DNA of 64,000 nt, taken from the NCBI GenBank assembly GCA_018828125.1, contig JAHJWB010000003.1, positions 186,001-250,000 on the forward strand, given 5' to 3'. The first letter of the stretch is position 1. Every line of letters begins with the position of its first letter. Under the pieces are notes generated by a model that was given only the letters and a program-made list of their open reading frames with translations, did no database searches and was not told where the DNA came from. Positions 44,689 to 54,110 of the stretch are shown here, piece by piece. Both the position numbers and the translations under genes were made by a program. Origin of the DNA: Gammaproteobacteria bacterium (GTDB lineage Bacteria; Pseudomonadota; Gammaproteobacteria; Burkholderiales; Burkholderiaceae_C).

Positions 44689-45749
44689 GCGACCTGCCCG
44701 CAGCGCCCCGCGCCCGCTCCACCATTGCCGATGTCGCGGCAGAGGCGGGCGTGTCCAAGGCCACCGTGTCGCGGTTTTTCAACCACCGCGAACGCCTGCT
44801 CAGCCCCGACATCGCAGCACGCGTGGAGGCGGCCATCGCCAAGCTGGCCTACGTGCCCAGCCCCATGGCGCAGGCGCTGAGCCATGGTCGGTCGCGGCTG
44901 ATTGGCCTGGTGGTGGCAGACATCACCAACCCCTATTCGGTGGCCGTGTTGCGTGGCGCCGAGAAGGTCTGCCAGGAAGCGGGCTACCTGGTCATGCTGT
45001 TCAACCTGGGCAACGACCGCGAGCGCGAGCGAGCCGCCATCGACGCCCTGGCCAGCTACCAGGTGGACGGCTTCATCCTCAACACGCTCGGGCAGGGCGA
45101 TGGGCAAACCGACGTCAACACGCTGCACGGCAAACCGGCCGTGCTGGTGGACCGGCGCCATGCCGACCTGGCGGCAGATTTTGTCTCGCTCGACAACGAA
45201 GGCGCCATGCGCGACGCCTGCGCCCACCTTGTGGAACAAGGGTGGCGGCGCCTGCTCTATATCACCCAGCCGTTGCTTGGTGTGAGTTCGCGCCTGGAGC
45301 GCACCGCGGCGTTTCGCGCCTTTGTGGCGGCGCAGGGCCGCAGTGTGCGCGGCGAGGTGCTGGAGCTTGCGACAGAGCAGAGCGACGAGGCGCTGGACCA
45401 GGCCCTTGTGCGCTGGCACCAGAAGGCAAAACCGGGCGAGCGCTGTGCTGTGGTCGCTGGCAATTCGGTGGTGACGCTGCGCGTGGCAGCCGCTGTGTCG
45501 CCGCTGGGCTGGACCTTTGGGCAGGAACTGGGGTTCGTAGGGTTTGACGACCCCGAGTGGGCACCGCTGATTCGGCCCGGGCTGAGCACGCTGGCGCAGC
45601 CCACCGACGCCATAGGTCACCGCGCCGCGCAGTGCCTGCTGGAGCGGCTTGGCGGGCTGCAGGGCCCTGAGCGCGAAAGCCTTCTGCCGGGGCGGCTGAT
45701 CGTGCGCGGCTCGTCGCTGGGCCTCCCATCGCCAAACGTGCCGGACTGA
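44685..45749 (+). CDS. ptxS: LacI-family repressor, PtxS-like
   Basis: A 354-residue LacI-family regulator. The helix-turn-helix is TIADVAAEAGVSKATVSRFF (residues about 14-33), followed by the hinge region LAYVPSPMAQAL and a periplasmic-binding-like effector domain. The exact PtxS palindrome at 38868 upstream of the first gene of the cluster strongly suggests this protein is its ligand-responsive repressor. It overlaps the kguD stop by four bases and is the last gene of the unit, so it is autoregulated. Confidence 0.92.
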   Translation: MSDLPAAPRARSTIADVAAEAGVSKATVSRFFNHRERLLSPDIAARVEAAIAKLAYVPSPMAQALSHGRSRLIGLVVADITNPYSVAVLRGAEKVCQEAGYLVMLFNLGNDRERERAAIDALASYQVDGFILNTLGQGDGQTDVNTLHGKPAVLVDRRHADLAADFVSLDNEGAMRDACAHLVEQGWRRLLYITQPLLGVSSRLERTAAFRAFVAAQGRSVRGEVLELATEQSDEALDQALVRWHQKAKPGERCAVVAGNSVVTLRVAAAVSPLGWTFGQELGFVGFDDPEWAPLIRPGLSTLAQPTDAIGHRAAQCLLERLGGLQGPERESLLPGRLIVRGSSLGLPSPNVPD

Positions 45750-45895
45750 CCCTTTGTCGGTGGGTGCGTTGGCCCGTTTGCCCGTTTGTGCATGAGGCAC
45801 TGCGGTATGCTTTGCGGCTGCCTCCCAGCGTTCTGCAGGGCCGTGCAGTCCGTCTGCTTTGTCTTCCCCCGTGCTGTTTTTTCAGGTGCGCCCTA

Positions 45896-46600
45896 GTGCT
45901 GAATCCTTCCCTGGACATTTCCCGCGTTCGCGCCATTTCCATTGATCTGGACGACACCCTGTGGCCCATCTGGCCCACCATCACGCGGGCCGAAGCGGTG
46001 TTGCTGGACTGGCTTACCCACCACGCACCGGCTACGGCAGCACTCTTCTCCAACACCGAGTCGCTGCGGGCCATCCGCAACCAGATGGTCACGCTGCGGC
46101 CCGATCTGCAAAGTGACTTGAGCGCCATGCGGCGCGAGTCCATTCGCCTGGCGCTCACGCAGGCCGGTGACGAACCAGCCCTGGCGGAGCCCGCCTTTGA
46201 TCTGTTCTTTGCCGAGCGCCAGCGTGTCGACCTTTTTGAAGACGCCCACGACACACTGGCTTTTTTGTCGGCGCGGTATCCCGTGGTGGCCTTGTCCAAT
46301 GGCAATGCCGACGTGCACCGCATCGGGATTGGCCATTATTTTCGGGCCAGCATCAGTGCGTCGGTGTTTGGCGTGGCCAAGCCCGATGTGCGCATTTTTC
46401 ATGCGGCAGCTGTCGCAGCACAGGTGCAGCCGCACGAGGTATTGCATGTGGGCGACGACGCCACCCTGGATGCTCAGGGCGCCCTGGATGCGGGCATGCA
46501 AGCCGTCTGGATCAACACGGCCAACCATCCCTGGCCGCATGCTGCATTGCCCCACGCTACGGTGGGCAGCCTGACCGCGTTGTGTAAGTTGCTTTCGTAG
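45896..46600 (+). CDS. HAD-superfamily hydrolase
   Basis: A 234-residue haloacid-dehalogenase-type phosphatase (subfamily IA-like). Motif I is SIDLDDTLWPIW with the nucleophilic Asp, motif II is VALSNGNAD, Lys is in VAKPDVRIF, and motif IV is HVGDDATLDAQGA. The start is GTG 45896; the frame is open further upstream without homology. Physiological substrate is unknown. It is separated from ptxS by about 150 bases and is probably its own unit. Confidence 0.85.
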   Translation: MLNPSLDISRVRAISIDLDDTLWPIWPTITRAEAVLLDWLTHHAPATAALFSNTESLRAIRNQMVTLRPDLQSDLSAMRRESIRLALTQAGDEPALAEPAFDLFFAERQRVDLFEDAHDTLAFLSARYPVVALSNGNADVHRIGIGHYFRASISASVFGVAKPDVRIFHAAAVAAQVQPHEVLHVGDDATLDAQGALDAGMQAVWINTANHPWPHAALPHATVGSLTALCKLLS

Positions 46601-46729
46601 GGCGCTGGCCCCCCTGTGGCGCCAGGCACGGGCGGCTTGGTCCTCGTTTCTTGTCGCAGATCAAGAGTTCGCTGCTGCGAGGACCCTGGCGCTTGATCGC
46701 TCGGGTCTCTGCCGCCACACTCTGCCACC

Positions 46730-47575
46730 ATGCCCCGTAACCCACCTGTTCTGCCCGCAGTTCGCACCATCGGACTTCTCCAGCCGCTGAATTGGCTGAA
46801 GCTGGGTTGGCGTGACATGAGCCGCGCGGGCTGGATCAGCGTCTCACACGGTGTGGCTCTGGCGCTGTTGGGTGCGGCCATCATGGCGGTCGCACACCAC
46901 CGGTTCTGGCTGCTGGCGGGGGCGCTGTCGGGATTTCTGGTGGTGGCGCCGGTGCTGGCCACCAGCTTGTATGCGATGAGCCGCGCGCTGGAGCGCGGGG
47001 AGCCAGCCAACTTGGGCGTGGTGCTCAAGACCTGGTTCAACTGGCAACACAGCCACCTCAACAAATGGGGCAACGACTACTGGTGCATGGTGCAGTTCGG
47101 CGCCTTGCTGGCGCTGGCCGCCACCGGCTGGGTCATGACATCCGCCGCACTCATCACCCTGCTCGCGCCCGTGCCCATTGAGACGCCGTCGGACTTCTTG
47201 CGCCATGTAGTGCTGGCGCGCGAAGGTTGGCTGTTTGAGATCTGGCTGGGCCTGGGAAGCCTCATGGCGGCACCGATTTTTGCGTCCAGCGTGGTCGCCA
47301 TGCCGCTGCTGCTGGACCGCCGCGCCACGCTGTTGCAAGCGGTGCTGGCCAGCTGGCAGGTGGTGCTGGGCAACCCGCTGCCCCTGGCGTTCTGGGCGGC
47401 GACCATCCTCGGGCTCACGCTGATGGGGCTGGGGTTGCTGATGCTGGGGCTGGTGGTGGTGATGCCGGTGCTGGGACATGCCAGCTGGCATGCTTACCGT
47501 GATTTGGTGGATGCCTCCAACCTGCCGGAGCGCGAGGTTGCGGCCTCTGCAAAGACCGGGGGAGGCAAGCCGTGA
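46730..47575 (+). CDS. DUF2189 integral membrane protein
   Basis: A 281-residue membrane protein of the DUF2189 family with about six helices. The N-terminal soluble stretch ends LKLGWRDMSRAGWISVSHG, and the core includes LAGALSGFLVVAPVLATSLY and a tail near LLLDRRATLLQAVLASW. Family function is unknown. Its GTG-starting neighbour overlaps the stop by four bases, so the two are translationally coupled. Confidence 0.85.
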   Translation: MPRNPPVLPAVRTIGLLQPLNWLKLGWRDMSRAGWISVSHGVALALLGAAIMAVAHHRFWLLAGALSGFLVVAPVLATSLYAMSRALERGEPANLGVVLKTWFNWQHSHLNKWGNDYWCMVQFGALLALAATGWVMTSAALITLLAPVPIETPSDFLRHVVLAREGWLFEIWLGLGSLMAAPIFASSVVAMPLLLDRRATLLQAVLASWQVVLGNPLPLAFWAATILGLTLMGLGLLMLGLVVVMPVLGHASWHAYRDLVDASNLPEREVAASAKTGGGKP

Positions 47576-47784
47576 TCTTCGGCTTTACCGAGGCGCAGAT
47601 CTCAGGCTTCTTCCTGACCTACGGGGTGGGGGCCTTCATCCTGTACATGCTGTTCATCATCGGACAGCTGGCGTGGGAATCCAAGGCGGGGCGTTTTGGC
47701 ACCTTTGTGCTGTTTCTGGGCCTGGGCGTGGGGTTTCTGGGGTTTGTCGCCAAGGTGGTCATCCAGTGGTGGCTGGAGAAATAG
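47572..47784 (+). CDS. DUF2788 small membrane protein
   Basis: A 70-residue protein with two hydrophobic helices, LTYGVGAFILYMLFIIGQLA and VLFLGLGVGFLGFVAKVVI, separated by WESKAGRFGTF. This matches the compact DUF2788 family. It starts at GTG 47572, overlapping the DUF2189 stop as GTGA. A hairpin terminator begins at its stop codon. Function is unknown. Confidence 0.88.
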   Translation: MIFGFTEAQISGFFLTYGVGAFILYMLFIIGQLAWESKAGRFGTFVLFLGLGVGFLGFVAKVVIQWWLEK

Positions 47785-47817
47785 CGCTGGCGGATCGTTG
47801 GGGTCCAGCGCTTTTTG
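47783..47817 (+). terminator. Rho-independent terminator after DUF2788
   Basis: AGCGCTGG (47783-47790) pairs with CCAGCGCT (47805-47812), followed by a short T-run. It closes the DUF2189-DUF2788 unit. Confidence 0.75.
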
Positions 47818-47874
47818 CTTTTGATCTCCTACTCTGGTGTCTCTCACACCACGCCCGTAGGCAAGCCCATCCGC

Positions 47875-48303
47875 TCAGTAGTTGAGCTTGGGATACCAGT
47901 CGGTGCCGCGCCCCTCGGGCGTCAGGTCCAGGATGGACCACAGCGAGGCAATGTCGGGTGCATCGCGCGGGTCCTGGCCGGGGTCTGCCATTTCACGCGT
48001 CATTTCGCTTGCCCAGAACAGTCGCACCTTGTCGCCGTCACGCCGAAAGACGACAAGCGCCGGGTACTCACTCCCGTCGGGCATCAAGACGCCCAGGTCT
48101 TTTGCATAGTCATCGCCCACCGTTTGCACAAAGTTGAGGTGGCGCCAGCCGCGCTCCTGCGCAAAGGCAAACTGCCGCTCGACCGGGGAGCGCCCCAGAA
48201 TTTTGAGGGCCACGCGCTGCTTGATGTCTGCCGCGCTGCCGTTGACTGCGCCGAGCCAGTTGGTGCACATGGGGCAAGGGCGGCCGCGCTGCGGACCGTA
48301 CAT
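47875..48303 (-). pseudogene. N-terminally truncated DUF899 thioredoxin-like protein
   Basis: A 142-residue frame with the DUF899 hallmarks MYGPQRGRPCPMCTNWL (redox-like CPMC) and SPVERQFAFAQERGWRHL. Family members usually start about 80 residues earlier. In the same frame, upstream of ATG 48303, the sequence still reads ELFDGKDTLVTYFW, which is family-like, and the frame stays open to about 48444 without any ATG, GTG or TTG. The 5' part therefore seems lost or altered. A short truncated protein could be made from ATG 48303. It sits between the DUF2788 terminator and hpnE. Confidence 0.6.
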
Positions 48304-48530
48304 CCAGAAATAGGTGACGAGCGTGTCTTTGCCGTCAAACAGCTCCAGTAGGCAACTCTGTGGCGGGAGTCCATTCTTTTTGCACCAGTGTTCTCCAATG
48401 GCCGAGCCTCGACCAAAATCGCCACTTTTGCGTGGCCGCGTTCAACGCTATGCAGGAGGCTTTCCGTTCGCTGCGTAGGCGGTGTCCTGCATTGTGGCGC
48501 GCGGAGAAAGGAGAGCAGATGCCGGGCCTG

Positions 48531-49862
48531 TCAGACCCGTCCAGCCACCGCCGTGCCGCTGAGCACCGCACCTTCGAGCGTGGCGGGGTAAGGCCCTTCC
48601 ACATAGTCACCGCAAGCGGTAAGACTCTGCACACCCGGTATGACCTGCATCCGAGGCCGTTGCAAACCTGGGGTGCAGGCAAAAGTGGCCCGCTTTTCCA
48701 CCACGGTTTGCACCACTTTCAAGGGTGCAAGCGCGAGTTGCGCGGTGGCTTGCTCCAGCACCTGCTGTTCAATCTGCTGGCGGTCGCCATCGCTGGCACT
48801 GACCACAAATGCCAGCAGGCCTTGGTGGCCGTCAAGCTGGCCGCGGTCAAAGACGAATTGCGCAGGGTGTGCAGCTGTGTTGCGCAGGGCCAGCATGGGC
48901 TGGCGCAAACGTGCCCCCGAGGCGTGGGCGTATACCGTGGTGATGGCCTCAAAGCGCAGCCCATCTGCCAGCCTGGCCCACCGATGGGCGTCGGCAAAGC
49001 CGGGGGTGCTGGCCAATGCTGTCACCAGTCGACTGGCTTCCCACGACGGGCACGCCAGGGTCACATGATCAAACGACGCAGGCAGGGCGTCGCCGCCGGT
49101 ATGGGAATTGGCGGAAACGATCTGCCAGCGCCCACCCGGCAGGGACTGTAGGCGCTGCACCCGCTTCCCCGTGGCGAGGAAACCGCCGCTTTGCTCCAGC
49201 CAGCCCGCTGCGGCTTGCGGAAACAAGGCGCCCAGGTCAGTGCGCGGCAGCAGTAGGTTGGAGCCTCCACGCCCGCTGAACAAGCTGTCTTGCAGCACCC
49301 GCAGAAACACCTGCCCGCTCGCTTGCGCTGCGGGGGTGTTGAGCGCCGACACGCACAGCGGATCAATGAACTCCGCCATCAACCGCGGCGTGAGCGAGGC
49401 GCACAGTTGCGCCACTGAAGTCTGGGGTGTGCAGCGAAATCCCCTCAGCTGCCACCCGGTGGCCGTGCGCAGCAGCGCCAGCTTGTCGCCCCAGCCCCAG
49501 CCCCTGGCGCGCGCAATGCCCAGCAATGCGTCCAGCGGCGGGGGCAGGTCGGGCAGCTGCAGTCCCTTTCCATCGGGAAACTGCAGCGTCAGAGGCAAGC
49601 GCAACAGCGCGGTGTCCGTGTCTATGCCTACCAGCCGCATCAGCCGCAGGCTTGTCGCATAAGCGCCGATGAGGATGTGCTGGCCGTTGTCCAGCGTGGC
49701 TGGCGTGCCGTTTGGCAACGTGGCCTGTACCGCGCGTGCGCGGCCCCCCACGGTGCGGGCGGCTTCGAACACGGTGACCTGGCGGCCCGCCTGTGTGTGC
49801 GCAATGGCGGCAGCCATGCCCGCCCAGCCTGCGCCGATCACGGCGACCTGCATGCGGCTCAT
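48531..49862 (-). CDS. hpnE: Hydroxysqualene dehydroxylase
   Basis: A 443-residue flavoprotein that reduces hydroxysqualene to squalene in the HpnCDE route. The FAD motif is VAVIGAGWAGMAAAIAHTQAG with VFEAARTVGGRAR, followed by LDNGQHILIGAYATSLRLM, which is characteristic of HpnE. The C-terminus has LTACGDYVEGPYPATLEGAVLSG for FAD binding. ATG 49862 overlaps the stop of the upstream gene by four bases. All three hpn enzymes are in this window, though not contiguous, and the squalene-hopene cyclase is not visible. Confidence 0.93.
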   Translation of the reverse strand: MSRMQVAVIGAGWAGMAAAIAHTQAGRQVTVFEAARTVGGRARAVQATLPNGTPATLDNGQHILIGAYATSLRLMRLVGIDTDTALLRLPLTLQFPDGKGLQLPDLPPPLDALLGIARARGWGWGDKLALLRTATGWQLRGFRCTPQTSVAQLCASLTPRLMAEFIDPLCVSALNTPAAQASGQVFLRVLQDSLFSGRGGSNLLLPRTDLGALFPQAAAGWLEQSGGFLATGKRVQRLQSLPGGRWQIVSANSHTGGDALPASFDHVTLACPSWEASRLVTALASTPGFADAHRWARLADGLRFEAITTVYAHASGARLRQPMLALRNTAAHPAQFVFDRGQLDGHQGLLAFVVSASDGDRQQIEQQVLEQATAQLALAPLKVVQTVVEKRATFACTPGLQRPRMQVIPGVQSLTACGDYVEGPYPATLEGAVLSGTAVAGRV

Positions 49863-50620
49863 GCCTTGCTGGCTTTGCACTGGGCCTGCAAATCGACAGA
49901 CGCCTTGCGCACGGCCGCATCGGCGCAGCGTTGGCGGAGTTCGCTTTGCGCCGCGCGATGCCCAGCGCTGGCGGCATGGGCCAGCAGCCGCAAGGCGTGC
50001 AGGCTGATCTCTGCGCCCGCACTCGCGCTGGTACCAGCGGATGCAGGTGCAGGGGCGATAGCGGTTGCGGTTGTCGCTGGCGTGGGCACTGCCGCCGGGG
50101 TCGAGCCCAAGGTTTTGGGCGCTGTGTGGGTCGACGGCAGGCGCTCTGCCACCGTGAAATCCCCGGTTTTGCCCGCCTGCGCCACCATGCGGTGGTACAG
50201 GTCCATCATGTGTGCCGTATCAGTGCCGGTGAGGCTGGCGGCGGGCTTGGACAAGTACATCGCAACCTCAGGCGGCAGGGCTGCGTTGACGCCGCTGGCC
50301 AGCGCGCCACTGCCCGGCGGCACTGCGGCACCCTCCACCACTGCCGCCTTGCCGCCCACGCGGGCTGCGTCGTCAGCCAGCGTGGCAGCGCCAGCCGCCG
50401 CACCCACACCCGCGGTTTTGCCCGCAGTGCCTGCCGCCGCCTTGCCCGCGCCGCTGGCCGCCTTGCCCAGAAGTCCCAAGAAAGCCTGAGCGGGCAGGGC
50501 GGTGCCCGCAAGTGCCAAGGCCAGCAGCACGATTCGGGCAAATGCCGCCGTGCGCTGCACAGGCACGCGGCTGACCGTGGGGTGTGTGCCGGACGGGTTT
50601 GCGGACGAGGGCGAGGCCAT
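49859..50620 (-). CDS. Alanine-rich exported protein of unknown function
   Basis: A 253-residue predicted secreted protein. The N-terminus has a hydrophobic signal segment (IVLLALALAGTALPAQA, about 28-44). The rest is very rich in Ala, Gly, Pro and Thr, with low complexity around AAGTAGKTAGVGAAAGAA and PAAVPTPATTATAIAP. Two better-defined helical regions, near AHMMDLYHRMVAQAGK and LRLLAHAASAGHRA, suggest a small folded core. Start ATG 50620 is preferred to the longer frame, which would overlap hpnD. It lies between hpnD and hpnE and overlaps hpnE by four bases, so it may be linked to squalene or hopanoid membranes. No family is recognised. Confidence 0.7.
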   Translation of the reverse strand: MASPSSANPSGTHPTVSRVPVQRTAAFARIVLLALALAGTALPAQAFLGLLGKAASGAGKAAAGTAGKTAGVGAAAGAATLADDAARVGGKAAVVEGAAVPPGSGALASGVNAALPPEVAMYLSKPAASLTGTDTAHMMDLYHRMVAQAGKTGDFTVAERLPSTHTAPKTLGSTPAAVPTPATTATAIAPAPASAGTSASAGAEISLHALRLLAHAASAGHRAAQSELRQRCADAAVRKASVDLQAQCKASKA

Positions 50621-50654
50621 GGTGTGGGATGTGGGTGGTGTGCGTGCTGCGTGG

Positions 50655-51512
50655 TTACATGCGCCCAAGCGCTTGCACCTTCCACGCCAGCCAGAACTTG
50701 CGCAGCGGCGTGAGCTTGATGCGCTGGTGCAGCACCTGAAAGTTCTCGTGCTCGATCTCGCGCAGCAGGGTGCGGTAGATGCTGGCCATCATCAGCCCCG
50801 GCTTTTGTGCGCGGCGATCAGCGTCGGGCAGCAGGGCCAGGGCCTCGTCGTACAGGCGGTGCGCGCGTTCGGCCTGAAACCGCATCAACGCCGTAAACCG
50901 GTCGGAATACGTGCGCTTCAATATCTCGTGCGCCTTGACGTCAAACTGCTGCAGCTCGCTCACCGGCAGGTAGATGCGGCCGAGCATGGCGTCTTCGCCC
51001 ACGTCGCGGATGATGTTGGTGAGCTGAAAAGCCAGTCCCAAAGTGTGGGCGTATTGCGTGGTGCGTTCGTCGGTCTGGCCAAAGATGCGCGCGGTGACCT
51101 CACCCACGATACCCGCCACCAAGTGGCAGTAGCCCTTGAGGCCTGCAAAGTCAAGATAGCGCGTTTGCTCCAGGTCCATCTGGCAGCCATCGATGACGGC
51201 CTGCAGGTGGCGTTGCTCAATGCCGTAGTCCGCGGTGTGCGGCATCAACGCCAGCATCACGGGGTGGGTGGGCTGGCCCGCGTAGGCCTTGGCCACCTCT
51301 GCCTGCCACCAGGCCAGCTTGGTGCGGGCCACGCCGGGGTCGGTCACTTCGTCCACCACGTCATCCACCTCGCGGCAGAACGCATAGAACGCGGTGATGG
51401 CCGCACGCCGCGGCGCGGGCAAAAAGAGAAAAGCGTAATAAAAGCTGCTGCCCGAGGCCACGGCTTTTTGCTGGACGTACTGCTGCGGTGTCATGGGGCG
51501 GGATTGTCCCAT
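50655..51512 (-). CDS. hpnD: Presqualene diphosphate synthase
   Basis: A 285-residue trans-isoprenyl diphosphate synthase-like enzyme that joins two farnesyl diphosphates to presqualene diphosphate. The first aspartate-rich motif is EVDDVVDEV, and the second is [10 protein letters not shown], with QMDLEQTRY and [12 protein letters not shown] between. Start ATG 51512 ([12 protein letters not shown]) is chosen; 51524 and 51494 are alternatives. It acts with HpnC and HpnE. A dispersed repeat lies upstream, between this gene and sdaA. Confidence 0.93.
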   Translation of the reverse strand: MGQSRPMTPQQYVQQKAVASGSSFYYAFLFLPAPRRAAITAFYAFCREVDDVVDEVTDPGVARTKLAWWQAEVAKAYAGQPTHPVMLALMPHTADYGIEQRHLQAVIDGCQMDLEQTRYLDFAGLKGYCHLVAGIVGEVTARIFGQTDERTTQYAHTLGLAFQLTNIIRDVGEDAMLGRIYLPVSELQQFDVKAHEILKRTYSDRFTALMRFQAERAHRLYDEALALLPDADRRAQKPGLMMASIYRTLLREIEHENFQVLHQRIKLTPLRKFWLAWKVQALGRM

Positions 51513-51550
51513 GGCGGACACCACCGGGCTGTGCGCTGCGGTTTAGAGAC

Positions 51551-51605
51551 TTTTTGGCCTCTAGCGCTTTATGGATAAGCGCTTGCAGCTATGAATTTTA
51601 TAGTT
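51551..51605 (+). repeat. Dispersed intergenic palindromic repeat, copy 5
   Basis: TTTTGGCCTCTAGCGCTTTATGG followed by ATAAGCGCTTGCAGCTAT. It lies between sdaA and hpnD on the minus strand, an intergenic spot that separates the two transcription or translation units. Confidence 0.85.
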
Positions 51606-51622
51606 TCTTGCGGGCAGGCGGT

Positions 51623-53023
51623 TCAACACTCCACCACATTCACCGCCAACCCCCCGCGCGAGGTCTCCTTGTATTTGCTCTTCATGTCCGCGCCGGTCTG
51701 CATCATGGTCTTGATGACCTTGTCGAGCGAGACCACGTGCTGGCCGTCGCCGCGCAGTGCCATGCGGGCGGCGTTGATGGCCTTGATGGCGCCCATGGCG
51801 TTGCGTTCGATGCAGGGGATCTGCACCAGGCCACCCACCGGGTCGCAGGTCATGCCCAGGTTGTGCTCCATGCCGATCTCGGCAGCGTTTTCGATCTGCT
51901 CGGGGCTGCCGCCCATCACGGCAGCTAATGCGCCCGCGGCCATGGAGCAGGCCACGCCCACCTCGCCCTGGCAGCCGACCTCGGCGCCGGACAGGGACGC
52001 GTTTTCTTTGTAGATGATGCCGATGGCGCCTGCGGTGAGCAAGAAGGTGGCGATGCCGTCCTCGTCTGCTCCAGGCAAAAAGTTCACGTAGTACTGCAGC
52101 ACAGCGGGTATCACGCCCGCAGCGCCGTTGGTGGGGGCGGTCACCACGCGTCCACCGGCGGCGTTTTCTTCGTTGACGGCCATGGCGTACAGGTTCACCC
52201 AGTCCATCATCGACAGCGGATCGCGCTGGGCGGCTTCGGACTGGCTGGTCAGGCTTTTGTACAGGTCGGCCGCGCGGCGGCGCACGTTCATGGGGCCGGG
52301 CAGGGTGCCGGTGCTGGCGCAGCCGCGTTGCACCGCACCCGCCATGGTGTGCCAGATGGCCAACAGCTGGCGGCGCAACTCGGCTGGGCTGCGCCAATGC
52401 TGCTCGTTGGCAGCCATGAGTTGCGCCGGGGTGTGGCCGGTGGTCTGGCACTGGGCCAGCAATTCGGCGCCGGTGCGAAACGGGAAGGGGAGGCCTTGGG
52501 CGTGGCCAGCCGCATCTGGCTGCGCGTGTGCGGCTGCGTTGAGCACGCGTTCGCCCGTGGCATCGATCACAAAGCCACCACCCACCGAGTAGTACTCGCG
52601 CGCCGCGATCTCGGTGCCCTGTGCGTCAAACGCATGAAACGCCATGCCGTTGGGGTGTAGCGGCAGGCTTTTGCGGCGAAACAGCAGGTGCTCTTTCTCG
52701 ACGAATGGCACAGGGTGCTCGTCCAGCAGGGCCAGCATTTGTCGGGTGCGGATGCCGGCAATGGCAGGGGTGATCTGGTCGGGATCGATGCGATCAGGCT
52801 CGTGCCCGGCTAGGCCCAGCAGCACGGCCTTGTCGGTGCCGTGGCCCACGCCTGTGGCTGACAGCGACCCAAACAGCTCTACCGTGACATGGTGCACAGC
52901 GGCCAGGCCCAGCGTATCGCGCAGATGGCAGGCAAACTGCCGCGCGGCAATCATGGGGCCCACGGTGTGGGAGCTGGACGGGCCGATGCCAATCTTGAAG
53001 AGGTCGAAAACGCTGACGGACAT
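51623..53023 (-). CDS. sdaA: L-serine ammonia-lyase (dehydratase)
   Basis: A 466-residue single-chain enzyme that deaminates L-serine to pyruvate using a 4Fe-4S cluster. The beta domain starts [19 protein letters not shown]. The alpha domain carries candidate cluster cysteines in [25 protein letters not shown] and [12 protein letters not shown] 53023 is the clear start, because the reading frame upstream has no homology. It lies between squalene genes without obvious functional link; its upstream neighbour is a membrane protein gene 12 bases away. Confidence 0.95.
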   Translation of the reverse strand: MSVSVFDLFKIGIGPSSSHTVGPMIAARQFACHLRDTLGLAAVHHVTVELFGSLSATGVGHGTDKAVLLGLAGHEPDRIDPDQITPAIAGIRTRQMLALLDEHPVPFVEKEHLLFRRKSLPLHPNGMAFHAFDAQGTEIAAREYYSVGGGFVIDATGERVLNAAAHAQPDAAGHAQGLPFPFRTGAELLAQCQTTGHTPAQLMAANEQHWRSPAELRRQLLAIWHTMAGAVQRGCASTGTLPGPMNVRRRAADLYKSLTSQSEAAQRDPLSMMDWVNLYAMAVNEENAAGGRVVTAPTNGAAGVIPAVLQYYVNFLPGADEDGIATFLLTAGAIGIIYKENASLSGAEVGCQGEVGVACSMAAGALAAVMGGSPEQIENAAEIGMEHNLGMTCDPVGGLVQIPCIERNAMGAIKAINAARMALRGDGQHVVSLDKVIKTMMQTGADMKSKYKETSRGGLAVNVVEC

Positions 53024-53034
53024 GGTGGTGGCTC

Positions 53035-53928
53035 TCAGGGGCGGCGCAATGGCCGGGCCGGGGGGTGGATGCGGGCAGGTGGGGATGCCAGCTGCGACAG
53101 ATGTGATTTCAAGGCGAAAGTGGCGCCGATCAGCGCCAGCCAGCCCAGCAGCACGTCCCAGAACCCCATGACAAGCCATACCGGCGCTAGCAGGGGCCCC
53201 GCCAAGGGGACGAAATAGAGCGACAGACGAGGCGTCCAGAAGCCCGGCGCTTTCATGCAGGGCGACGAGAACGGATCGAACGTGCCGGGTGAGCAGCCCA
53301 GGCTCTCCATGATGGCCCGCGCATTCTGGTTGCCCACGATGGGCACGCCCAGCGCCAGGCAGAATCCGATGAATCCGGCCAGCAGCAGCCAGAACGCGCT
53401 TGTCACGCTCCAGCGCAGCACATCGGCCGACGTGGCGGTACTGCGGCGCGGTAGCCATCGCGGCAGCAGTGTGGCCGCTGCGGCGGGATTGCGGTCTGCC
53501 CAACGTGCGGCAAGAAGCGCCAGGCCCCACAGCAACAGCAGCCCCCAAAAGTTGTGCAGCAACACAAACGGGTAGTCCACGATGCTGCCCGCAGACAGAA
53601 AAGGCGTCAGCCGTAATGCAACAGGGTTGGTGAGCCATGAGCACGAGCGCAATGCGGGGTCGGTGTGGGGCTGGCACTGCAATACCTCCAGCACCCGCTC
53701 TGCCGCCACGCCCCCGACGATGGAAAAGACGAGGCAGAAAAGGATGAGCCCCCATTGCAGGGTTTTGAAAAGCTGTCTGGCAGTCAAACTTTTGCCCTCC
53801 TGGCGCGCCACGCATTGCGGCTTGCAGATGATTTGTCGTTGTTGTTTGAGGTCTCGTGCCTGATCGGGCTCGGGCGGCTTGCGGTCCGCAATGGGCGCAA
53901 GACTAGCCTGCTGCAAAGACGGTGCCAT
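53035..53928 (-). CDS. Hypothetical polytopic membrane protein
   Basis: A 297-residue protein from ATG 53928. After a basic N-terminal segment of about 50 residues there are about six hydrophobic helices, among them [48 protein letters not shown] and [15 protein letters not shown]. Several cysteine pairs lie in the extracytoplasmic loops (LQCQPHT, LRSCSWL, LGCSPGT, SPCMKAP). No family is recognised. It ends 12 bases before sdaA starts, so co-transcription is likely. The start is uncertain; ATG 53970 is also in frame. Confidence 0.6.
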   Translation of the reverse strand: MAPSLQQASLAPIADRKPPEPDQARDLKQQRQIICKPQCVARQEGKSLTARQLFKTLQWGLILFCLVFSIVGGVAAERVLEVLQCQPHTDPALRSCSWLTNPVALRLTPFLSAGSIVDYPFVLLHNFWGLLLLWGLALLAARWADRNPAAAATLLPRWLPRRSTATSADVLRWSVTSAFWLLLAGFIGFCLALGVPIVGNQNARAIMESLGCSPGTFDPFSSPCMKAPGFWTPRLSLYFVPLAGPLLAPVWLVMGFWDVLLGWLALIGATFALKSHLSQLASPPARIHPPARPLRRP

Positions 53929-53995
53929 GCGCGCTATCCCTGCCCCTCCAGGGCTGCGGGGCGTTGCCACACGCCGCCAAAAGCGTTGGAATGCT

Positions 53996-54049
53996 TAAAA
54001 ATTGATAGCTACTAGCGCTTTATGGATAAGCGCTAGAGGCCAATTTGGC
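53996..54049 (-). repeat. Dispersed intergenic palindromic repeat, copy 6
   Basis: Reverse-oriented copy with GATAGCTACTAGCGCTTTATGG and ATAAGCGCTAGAGGCCAA. It sits between hpnC and the downstream membrane protein gene. Confidence 0.85.
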
Positions 54050-54110
54050 TTGAAATTCATGGCCCAGGCGCAGGACAGTGTCAGCGCAGCTTGCGGCGCA
54101 TGAATCTTTC

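Noticed and set aside
53024..53815. N-terminal extension of SdaA by 264 codons
   Set aside because: The extension is antisense-like noise over the adjacent membrane protein gene; family homology begins exactly at ATG 53023.
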